Shown piece by piece: positions 17,961 to 23,872 of a stretch of 33,526 nucleotides of DNA; the stretch's first letter is position 1, and each line of letters opens with the position of its first letter. The position numbers and the translations under genes were made by a program. The notes under the pieces were generated by a model. It did not search any database. It saw only the letters and a program-made list of their open reading frames with translations, and had not been told where the DNA came from. Source of the DNA: Candidatus Limimorpha caballi (GTDB taxonomy: Bacteria; Bacteroidota; Bacteroidia; Bacteroidales; F082); assembly GCA_018064605.1 (NCBI GenBank), contig JAGHUX010000031.1, positions 1 to 33,526 of the forward strand. Direction: 5' to 3'.

Positions 17961-19289
17961 CTACATCCATGCCGCGAAATACATCGGCAGGCATGTTGTA
18001 ACGCCGTCTTTCTGATAGTCTTTCGTATAAAGCAAAATTCTGTCGCCGATGCGCGAAGAGTATTTGCCGCAGAACACATCTAACGATTTATGTGTTTTGT
18101 AGCCCGATGATTTCACCTCAATGGGGAGCAGCTTGTCGCTGTTGGCAAGAATGAAATCAACTTCATAGTTGTGGTTATGCTCGGCGGGGAATGTGTAATA
18201 AAAAAGGTCGTTGCCTGACGTGCGTAGCATCTGCGCCACCAAATTCTCATAGACATATCCCATGTTGGCGTTTAATTTATCTGACAACAGTTTCTGGTAA
18301 ATTATGTTTTCGGTGTAAGACTTGTTTTTGAATGCAAGTGTCACGAACAGGCCGGTGTCGGCGAGAAACATCTTGTAACGGCTGTAATCCCTGAACATCC
18401 CCATTCCGACATTCGGGTCGTTGACATAGTATGCCATCGCTATCGTCTGGCTGCTCTCCATGTTCGCCACCACTTCCTCAAGGCGTCCCGCCGATTGGTT
18501 CTCAATGACACTGCCAATCTGATAACGTGAGGCGTTGTTGTTCAACTGGCTCGGAATCGCCGCAAATATGCGTGATGCCCGCCCGGTGGGGTCGATGCGG
18601 TAGAAGTCGGCATCGTATAGCTCAAGAATCTCGCGTTTCGCATCATCAACGGCACGCATGTCATTGCTGCTGATGAACGCATCCACAGCCTGAGGCATTC
18701 CGCCTACAAGCATGTACAGACGCAAGTCTCTCATCCAACGTCTGTGAACGGCATCGCCCATCGGCATCTTCATGTCAAATGCCTGCCGCAATTGCAACGG
18801 CGTCGTCTCGTTCCCGATAGCCCAATAAAACTCTTCCAGATCCATCGGATAAAGCGTCTCGGCATGTTCCTCGCTCGGAATGACAATGTCTTTGATGTTC
18901 CTCTTTATTGAAAGCAGCGAGCCTGTCTCGATATAGTCATACCGCCCGTCTTTGACAAGATGCTTTATCGCCTGCCGCGCCAAGGGCTGTGCTTGCACCT
19001 CGTCGAAGACAATCACCGACTCGCGCCGGTGAAGCGACACGCCGAAAATGTTTTGCAGACGGATGAAGAAATAATCAAGATTCATCATGTTTTCAAACAA
19101 TGACGCGACCTCCTTGCCGGTTTTCGAAAAATCAACAATTATATATGACTTGTATTCGTGTTTTGCAAACTCCTCCACAAGCGTCGATTTGCCGACCCGA
19201 CGCGCTCCTTTTATCAGCAACGCCGTGGCCCCTCGCTTCTCAAGCTTCCAACGAAGCATGACATCATATAGTTTCCGTCTGAAAATCAT
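17961..19289 (-). CDS. ATP-binding protein, AAA_14 plus DUF4143 family
   Basis: The 442-aa protein starts with a P-loop domain. Walker A is GARRVGKST (residues 28-36), Walker B is VIVFDEVQ (D96, E97), and YIETGSLLSIK is a family sensor segment. The C-terminal DUF4143 domain ends in a nuclease-like core with D378 (YEVDF) and E391-x-K393 (PIEVKS), the PD-(D/E)XK spacing. Such proteins are multicopy in Bacteroidales, and their function is not established; nuclease activity and mobile or defence roles are only inferred. The gene is monocistronic, with a good promoter 25 bp from the ATG and three 33-bp repeats overlapping and extending upstream of it. Codon use does not obviously differ from neighbours. 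Confidence 0.93.
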   Translation of the reverse strand: MIFRRKLYDVMLRWKLEKRGATALLIKGARRVGKSTLVEEFAKHEYKSYIIVDFSKTGKEVASLFENMMNLDYFFIRLQNIFGVSLHRRESVIVFDEVQAQPLARQAIKHLVKDGRYDYIETGSLLSIKRNIKDIVIPSEEHAETLYPMDLEEFYWAIGNETTPLQLRQAFDMKMPMGDAVHRRWMRDLRLYMLVGGMPQAVDAFISSNDMRAVDDAKREILELYDADFYRIDPTGRASRIFAAIPSQLNNNASRYQIGSVIENQSAGRLEEVVANMESSQTIAMAYYVNDPNVGMGMFRDYSRYKMFLADTGLFVTLAFKNKSYTENIIYQKLLSDKLNANMGYVYENLVAQMLRTSGNDLFYYTFPAEHNHNYEVDFILANSDKLLPIEVKSSGYKTHKSLDVFCGKYSSRIGDRILLYTKDYQKDGVTTCLPMYFAAWM

Positions 19290-19313
19290 AAATTAAAACG
19301 TGTTATTCGGCTG

Positions 19314-19343
19314 CAAAGATACAGATAATTTAAATATCGCAAA
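19314..19343 (-). promoter_or_regulatory. promoter of the DUF4143 ATPase gene
   Basis: On the minus strand the -7 box TATCTTTG (19321-19314) and a -33 TTTG (19343-19340) are separated by 18 nt, one of the best promoter matches in the window. The start codon is 24 nt beyond the -7 box. The -33 element lies inside the first of three 33-bp-spaced repeats. Confidence 0.75.
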
Positions 19344-19416
19344 ATTTCTTTCGCTGATTTGTATGGAAATCGCAAAATTTTTTCTGATAAATCGTATGGA
19401 AATCGCAAAATTTCTT
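19336..19416. repeat. three direct repeats with 33-bp period at the DUF4143 promoter
   Basis: The 12-mer ATCGCAAAATTT begins at 19336, 19369 and 19402, exactly 33 bp apart (about three helical turns). Copies 2 and 3 are also preceded by GTATGGAA. The first copy covers the promoter -33 element. This arrangement suits binding of a regulator on one DNA face; it could also be a relic of local duplication. Confidence 0.85.
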
Positions 19417-19570
19417 TATGTAATGTTGCTGTTGTGGTGTGTCTAAACAATGGAGAAACCAAGATAGATTATCCGCGTAAAATATACAGCAGCGGCGGGG
19501 AAATTTTCTACCTCTGCAATTTGAAAAAAGTTAAAAGTTAAGAGAGGAGAGTTAAGAGAGTTTTCAAAAC

Positions 19571-19598
19571 GTAGAGACGGGGCGTGCCCCGTCTCTAC
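19571..19598. repeat. 28-bp perfect palindrome related to the RAYT palindromes
   Basis: 13-bp arms GTAGAGACGGGGC pair perfectly around a GT centre. The outer part TAGAGACG/CGTCTCTA is shared with the palindromes inside the RAYT gene, and a fully extended RAYT palindrome would have the same 28-bp length. Only the inner stem differs. Confidence 0.9.
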
Positions 19599-19686
19599 CC
19601 TACCGCCGGACAACGACAAAGGCGATTTGGGATTGTTCGACTCCCTGCGGTCGCTCACAAGGACGGTGTCGTTTTGGGGAATAAAA

Positions 19687-19727
19687 ATATTTAGTGTGTT
19701 GCGGCGAAGCCGCAACACACTAAATAT
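19687..19727. repeat. 41-bp hairpin, unit 1
   Basis: 19-bp perfect arms (ATATTTAGTGTGTTGCGGC on the left) around a GAA loop. Neither side has a T run that would make it a conventional terminator. Confidence 0.9.
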
Positions 19728-19965
19728 CATTTGTTTATAAAAAAAACAACGTCATTGCGACCGAGCGCAGCGAGTGGAGCAAACTCATATTAACAAACAG
19801 CCTCTTCTCGCGACCGAGCGCAGCGAGTGGAGCAAGCTACGTCGTTAAGAGAGGAGAGAGGAGCGTTAAGAGAGTTTGGAGTGTTGAGAGTTGAGAGTGG
19901 GGAAATTGGGATTGTTCGACTCCCTGCGGTCGCTCACAAGGACGGCGTCGTTTTGGGGAACAAAA

Positions 19966-20006
19966 ATATTTAGTGTGTTGCGGCGAAGCCGCAACACACT
20001 AAATAT
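19966..20006. repeat. 41-bp hairpin, unit 2
   Basis: Identical to the unit 1 hairpin over 41 bp. Confidence 0.9.
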
Positions 20007-20236
20007 CAGTTATTTATAAAGACAACGTCATTGCAACCGAGCGCAGCGAGTGGAGCAAACTCATGTTAACAAACAGCCTCTTCTCGCGACCGAGCGCAGC
20101 GAGTGGAGCAAACTACGTCGTTAAGAGAGGAGCGTTAAGAGAGTTTGGAGTGTTGAGGGTGGAGAGTGGGGAATTTGGGATTGTTCGACTCCCTGCGGTC
20201 GCTCACAAGGACGGCGTCGTTTTGGGGAAACAAAAA

Positions 20237-20277
20237 TATTGAGTGTGTTGCGGCGAAGCCGCAACCCACTCAATATC
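20237..20277. repeat. 41-bp hairpin, unit 3, with a compensatory change
   Basis: Same hairpin, but the sixth base pair from the outside is G-C instead of T-A: both arms changed. One other right-arm change (A to C) leaves a single mismatch. Confidence 0.9.
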
Positions 20278-20355
20278 AGTTATTTATAAAAAAACAACGC
20301 GTCATTGCGACCGAGCGCAGCGAGTGGAGCAAACTACAGGGAACTCCTGCAAGAA

Positions 20356-21906
20356 CTACCGGACGAGGCGAACCGAGTAGCCGCTGCTCCTGGAATTGTT
20401 GCCGTCCTGAGGATTGACATTGCCCGAATAGAAATCGAGGGCGAACGCGGTTAGGCTACTGCCGGACGTACTCGACAAATAGGTGCCTAAGGAACCGACT
20501 TCGTGCACGTACGTGCCGAACGTGGGATTGCGGTAGCCAGAAGCCGGAAGGAAGACAACGCCCGCAGACTCCATCAATGCCCATGTGGACGACGGAATGT
20601 CGGTGGACGGAAATGCTGCACTTGTGCTGTTCACCGCGGCAATGCCGTCGCCGCTCGTCGTTCCGCTGTAACCGTCAGGGAAAATCAGCAGACCTTGGAC
20701 ATTGTTCACCTTCGCATTCGCGAACCTGTTGCCATTGCGGGTGTTTATGAGGTACACCCACTCGTCCTTGCTCAGTGTGCGCCACGTGCCAGCTTCCTCA
20801 CCGTCCACTTGGAAACCGCCGCTCGCTGTCGTCTGCGTCGCGTTCGTGAAGAACACGTCTGACGTGCTGCCGGATATCGTTGTGCTTCCTGTGCTTACCG
20901 CGACATTCTGGATCGGACTCCACCGGAAGTGGCTCACGTGGGAATCGCTCCATGTACCATTACTACCGGTCTGGCCGACAGCCGTCGGGGTTGTGGCCCA
21001 CTGGCTTGTCTCGAAATGGAACTTGCTGCCGTCCCAGTACAGGTTGCCAGGAGCGAACTCGACAGTGGTGTTCTCACCCACGCTGAACTTCGGCGCAGAT
21101 GCCGCCTCCAGCGTCACCGCTATCGCGTCCTTCATGCCGTAGAACTTGTTCTCGTGTATGCCGGCGAGGAAGGTCATGCTCCCCGTGGCGTCGCCAGTGA
21201 AAGCCACATCCACCCTGTCAGTCCCTGCTGTCGGGATGAGCGTCACAAATCTCTCGCCTGTCGTGCCGCCTATGGTGATGCCGTCCGTACCGTCGCCGCT
21301 GAAGGTGCCGTCAGGGTTCACCGACAAGGTGTTGCTGATGCCCGTGCCGCCCATCGTCACCGAACCCGTGTAGGCCGTCGTGCCGTCGGTGGTGAAGTTG
21401 ATGTGCGCTATCGCTATCTTGGTGTTCATCAGCACGTAGCATTGGTACTCGCCGCTCTCCACCGTCACATCGGTTCTGCCGTAGCCTGCATGGTATTTCA
21501 TCGCGCCGGCGAGGGTGCCGTCCTGTGAGGCGAGCGAGATATTAGCGGCGGCGGTGCCTGTCGGCTCCTCCATGCCGTTGTCGTGGCCGAGGTAGAAGAA
21601 GTGGCAGGTCGTCTCGGTCTCGTCAATGCCTGCTATGCTTCCTGTGAACGTTCCCTGTGCGCTGCCGCCCTCACCGATTAGGGTGAGGCTGCCGAGCCAG
21701 CTGATGCCGTCGCTCACGTAGAGCTTGTCGCCCGCGCTCCATATTATCGCGCCCGTCTCAGTGTTGATGTCGGTCTTCGCGCCAGAACCGGCCGTTACCA
21801 GCATCTTGATTGTGTTTGCCGATGGTGTCACCGGCATCGTCTCCTGCTTCCTGCACTGCGTCATCGTCATCAGCGCAGCCGCCATGATAAATAATAACTT
21901 TTTCAT
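20356..21906 (-). CDS. fimbrillin-like surface lipoprotein with C-terminal lectin-like domain
   Basis: The 516-aa protein has lipoprotein signal MKKLLFIMAAALMTMTQC with Cys18. Residues about 30-270 look like a fimbrillin-family adhesin fold: AKTDINTETGAIIWSAGDKLYV matches the usual TKT...W..GD.i.V opening, followed by Thr/Gly-rich beta repeats. Residues about 275-516 form the Bacteroidales domain with FAPGNLYWDG, GTWRTLSKDEWVYLINTR, LLIFPDGYSG, VVFLPASGYRN and the ending SSGYSVRLVR, similar to the fibrobacter-type paralogous (FISUMP-like) C-type-lectin-related domain. It is probably exported and surface-exposed. It lies downstream of the 116-aa repeat protein, separated by a polypurine microsatellite, likely in one operon. 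The ligand is unknown. The C-terminal domain class is also used by diversity-generating retroelement targets, but no template repeat was found. Confidence 0.82.
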   Translation of the reverse strand: MKKLLFIMAAALMTMTQCRKQETMPVTPSANTIKMLVTAGSGAKTDINTETGAIIWSAGDKLYVSDGISWLGSLTLIGEGGSAQGTFTGSIAGIDETETTCHFFYLGHDNGMEEPTGTAAANISLASQDGTLAGAMKYHAGYGRTDVTVESGEYQCYVLMNTKIAIAHINFTTDGTTAYTGSVTMGGTGISNTLSVNPDGTFSGDGTDGITIGGTTGERFVTLIPTAGTDRVDVAFTGDATGSMTFLAGIHENKFYGMKDAIAVTLEAASAPKFSVGENTTVEFAPGNLYWDGSKFHFETSQWATTPTAVGQTGSNGTWSDSHVSHFRWSPIQNVAVSTGSTTISGSTSDVFFTNATQTTASGGFQVDGEEAGTWRTLSKDEWVYLINTRNGNRFANAKVNNVQGLLIFPDGYSGTTSGDGIAAVNSTSAAFPSTDIPSSTWALMESAGVVFLPASGYRNPTFGTYVHEVGSLGTYLSSTSGSSLTAFALDFYSGNVNPQDGNNSRSSGYSVRLVR

Positions 21907-21937
21907 CTTTTTAAATTTTAAATTTTTTCAACCTTTA

Positions 21938-22004
21938 ATCTTTCTACTTTCTACTTTCCCCTTTCAACCTTTCTACCTTTCTACCTTTCTACCTTTTCCC
22001 TTTC
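21938..22004. repeat. polypyrimidine microsatellite between the two surface-protein genes
   Basis: Plus-strand tract of CTTTCTA/CCTTTCTAC units of 8-9 bp (purine-only GAAAGGTA on the coding strand). The stop codon of the 116-aa gene is part of one unit, so unit changes could alter its C-terminus and the intercistronic spacing (82 bp now). Confidence 0.8.
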
Positions 22005-22339
22005 ATCCTCTTCGCTCCGGCGTAGCACACGCCAGAAAGCGCGAGCACGAGCAGTCCGCCGCCCACAGGCGTCTCGTCATCCATGCCGTTCCATGCGGCG
22101 CCGTTGCCGCCACCGTTGATGTCGTCCCAACTGACGCCGTTGCCGAAGCTGTTGATGTCGTCCCAGCTGATTCCGTTGCCGACTCCGTCGATGTCATCCC
22201 ACGAACCGCCGTCGGCATCGCGCAACGCATCCTCGATGTAGTAGAAGCCGTCCGACTGCCCGTAGGCCGCCGGCGGGGCCGCAAGCGCGAGCAGCAGCGC
22301 CGCGACTGCAATTTTTCCTTTGATTCTCTTTACTTTCAT
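21989..22339 (-). CDS. secreted small protein with 12-residue WDDI repeats and sorting-like C-terminus
   Basis: The 116-aa protein has a signal peptide (residues 1-28, ending PAAYGQ). A short acidic segment is followed by three tandem 12-residue repeats, SWDDI(D/N)xxGNGx (residues 47-82), and a degenerate fourth. The C-terminus is tripartite: PVGGG (91-95), a hydrophobic helix (LLVLALSGVCYAGA) and a basic tail (KRMKGKR). This layout resembles protein-sorting tails in Bacteroidota (the PID-CTERM type, PIDGG then a helix then basic residues), so it may be cleaved and anchored; that is inference. It is upstream of, and probably cotranscribed with, the fimbrillin-like lipoprotein, which suggests a shared surface structure. 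No known family was recognised for the repeat domain. Confidence 0.75.
   Translation of the reverse strand: MKVKRIKGKIAVAALLLALAAPPAAYGQSDGFYYIEDALRDADGGSWDDIDGVGNGISWDDINSFGNGVSWDDINGGGNGAAWNGMDDETPVGGGLLVLALSGVCYAGAKRMKGKR
22100..22205. repeat. 36-bp coding repeats of the WDDI protein
   Basis: WDDI-encoding blocks begin at 22118, 22154 and 22190 on the plus strand, an exact 36-bp period. The copies diverge mainly at third positions and in the xx residues of the repeat. Confidence 0.85.
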
Positions 22340-22489
22340 TTTTGATGTTATGTTATTTGATGTTAATTAATAAACTTAAAACAATTTTTCATGACCCTGA
22401 AACCCATGAAACAACAGAAAGCCCCTGACCTGCGGTCAGCGGCGTAATTTATGTTTTCTCGTAAGTTGTTGATTAATAATAAATTATAC

Positions 22490-22499
22490 GGGGGGGGGG
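22490..22499. repeat. G10 homopolymer (C10 in the surface-operon transcript)
   Basis: Ten consecutive G on the plus strand, 150 bp upstream of the 116-aa gene and downstream of its likely promoter. Such tracts are prone to slippage in vivo and to assembly error. Confidence 0.85.
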
Positions 22500-22508
22500 T
22501 AATTCTGG

Positions 22509-22542
22509 CGTTTCTGTTCGCCAAATCCGGCAAACAGAAACG
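22509..22542. repeat. hairpin in the surface-operon leader
   Basis: CGTTTCTGTTCGCC and GGCAAACAGAAACG pair over 13 of 14 positions around a 6-nt loop. On the transcript it lies between the predicted start site and the C10 tract. Confidence 0.75.
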
Positions 22543-22583
22543 ATGTCCCTGATATTGTATATGCGTTATCATCATATTGGCAG

Positions 22584-22591
22584 CAAAATTA
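22584..22591 (-). promoter_or_regulatory. -7 box for the surface-protein operon
   Basis: Reads TAATTTTG on the minus strand, 244 nt before the ATG at 22339. If used, it gives an unusually long leader that contains the hairpin and the C10 tract. No -33 TTTG was confirmed. Confidence 0.45.
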
Positions 22592-22757
22592 CAACAATTT
22601 TTGATACGGCGAGAGATTTTTTTGTCCGGACACGCGTGCCGCGTACCCGGTTATTGAGGTACTGCCCTGCGGGCAGCCCGCAAGTCCCACGGCGTCTGCA
22701 AGGCATCATCTTGATAATCAAATACATGAAAGCGAAGCCAACGTACGTCCGGCGGCA

Positions 22758-23672
22758 TCAGTCAACATTTTTCTTTTTGTCACTGAAGAAAATCAGCAGC
22801 GACGCGGTGATGACTATCAGTCCTGCAATGGAATACGCATTCGGGTTGTCGCCTTTCAGGAACAGCCAGCTCTCGGTGCTGCCGACAAGCGGAAGTATGA
22901 ACTTCCACATGTTGAGGCTTGAGACCTCGACGTTTTTCCGCGAGAGCAGCCGCATCCAGATGATCGTCGTGACCACCGTGATGAACACCATCGCGCCGAG
23001 CGAGACGTAAAAATCCGTCTCCCCCGGGAGTGCCGCCACGCCTTCAATGGGATAGGCGAAAAGCAGTAATATCATGCCTCCCAACAACGAGGCCGCCGAG
23101 TTCAGCACCTTGATGTCAACCTTCGTGAAGTCGATCTGCGAGACGATGATGTTGCCGTATGCCGCTGAAAGACAGTCGATTATAATCAGGATTATTCCCA
23201 ATGCCGATGTGAAACCGATTATTTGTATGTTGGCGAAGTCGGGCCAGCTTACCACGATGATGCCGGCGATTCCGAGCGTCATCCCGATGATTTTCCTTGT
23301 GCCGAAGTGCTCGTTCTTCAGGATGAGATGCGCGAGGATGGCGACGAAGAACGGCTGACAGCCCACAATCATCGAGGCGATGGAGCCGTCGGTGAGTTTC
23401 ATGCCCGTGTAATATGAGCCGTAAAGTATTGATATAGAGAATATTGCAACCTTGAACATGATGCCGAAGTTGTCGATGAACTGCCGGAAATAATGCTTCC
23501 CGACTTTCGCCCAGGGCATCATGAAAATGCCGGCCAATACAAAGGTGTAGCCCGCGAATTGCAGCGGCGCGTCCATATACTGAAGGCCTGTCTTCGTCGG
23601 GACGAAACTCGAACCCCACAGCAGGCATGTTAATATCGCCAGAAACGGCGTCGATTTTAAGATGTTCTTCAT
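22758..23672 (-). CDS. EamA/DMT-family transporter
   Basis: The 304-aa inner-membrane protein has ten predicted transmembrane helices in two EamA repeats. The N-terminal repeat opens with the family signature LLWGSSFVPTKTGL and the second spans about residues 150-290. It probably exports or imports a small metabolite; the substrate cannot be told. The start at 23672 (MKNILKSTPFL) lies just before helix 1. A longer frame adds 52 residues that cross the promoter and do not look like a signal. The -7 box ends 10 nt before this ATG, so the transcript may be nearly leaderless. It is divergent from the helicase gene. Confidence 0.9.
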   Translation of the reverse strand: MKNILKSTPFLAILTCLLWGSSFVPTKTGLQYMDAPLQFAGYTFVLAGIFMMPWAKVGKHYFRQFIDNFGIMFKVAIFSISILYGSYYTGMKLTDGSIASMIVGCQPFFVAILAHLILKNEHFGTRKIIGMTLGIAGIIVVSWPDFANIQIIGFTSALGIILIIIDCLSAAYGNIIVSQIDFTKVDIKVLNSAASLLGGMILLLFAYPIEGVAALPGETDFYVSLGAMVFITVVTTIIWMRLLSRKNVEVSSLNMWKFILPLVGSTESWLFLKGDNPNAYSIAGLIVITASLLIFFSDKKKNVD

Positions 23673-23681
23673 AACGGGCGG

Positions 23682-23689
23682 CAAAAATA
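23682..23689 (-). promoter_or_regulatory. -7 box for the EamA gene, giving a near-leaderless mRNA
   Basis: Reads TATTTTTG on the minus strand. A start site about 6-7 nt downstream would leave only a few bases before the ATG at 23672. No matching -33 TTTG is visible. Confidence 0.5.
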
Positions 23690-23844
23690 GTCTATTTTTC
23701 GTTATGACGCGGAAAATATAAATGAAAATATGAGCGGCGGCATTGTCATTTTCACATAAATTTTTGAAAATGAAAGGAATTGTTAATAAAAATTTAAGAA
23801 AATCTTTTAAGAAAAAAAATACCCGCACGTTCAGTTTTTATGTA

Positions 23845-23852
23845 TAATTTTG
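23845..23852 (+). promoter_or_regulatory. -7 box for the helicase gene
   Basis: TAATTTTG matches the consensus, 20 nt before the ATG at 23873. It falls inside the longer possible reading frame from 23840 and therefore argues for the later start. Confidence 0.6.
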
Positions 23853-23872
23853 CCACCGAAAAAAAGAACGTC

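Larger units (their letters stand above)
19631..20340. repeat. REP/BIME-like cluster of three 270-280 bp tandem units
   Basis: Units begin at 19631, 19910 and 20179 (periods 279 and 269; the third is cut short near 20340). Each has, in order: element A (ATTGTTCGACTCCCTGCGG then TCGCTCACAAGGACGG), a 41-bp hairpin, and element B (GCGACCGAGCGCAGCGAGTG then GAGCAA). B occurs twice in units 1 and 2 and once in unit 3. A purine-rich GTTAAGAGAGGAG spacer closes units 1 and 2. The reverse complement of A aligns with B (17 of 23 positions), so each unit is a pair of related elements in opposite orientation, as in bacterial interspersed mosaic elements. Unit 3 ends 15 bp before the stop of the fimbrillin-like gene. 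No gene lies between 19290 and 20355. Confidence 0.9.
22340..22757. other. 418-bp upstream region of the surface-protein operon
   Basis: No credible gene. From the operon outward it contains an AT-rich leader, a run of ten G (22490-22499), a 14-bp-arm hairpin (22509-22542), the minus-strand -7 box (22584-22591), and a small CTGCCC-TGC-GGGCAG hairpin (22662-22676) beyond the EamA gene's 3' end, without a T tract. Confidence 0.6.

Noticed and set aside
19359..19541. 60-residue open frame (MYGNRKIF...)
   Set aside because: It is a translation of the 33-bp promoter repeats and has no start context or homology.
22363..22575. 70-residue frame containing the C10 tract (ITPPPYN)
   Set aside because: It has no signal, domain or start context. 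A leader peptide cannot be excluded, but nothing supports it.
22662..22676. Hairpin CTGCCC-TGC-GGGCAG as terminator of the EamA gene
   Set aside because: The stem is only 6 bp, about 80 nt past the stop, and has no T run on the minus strand.
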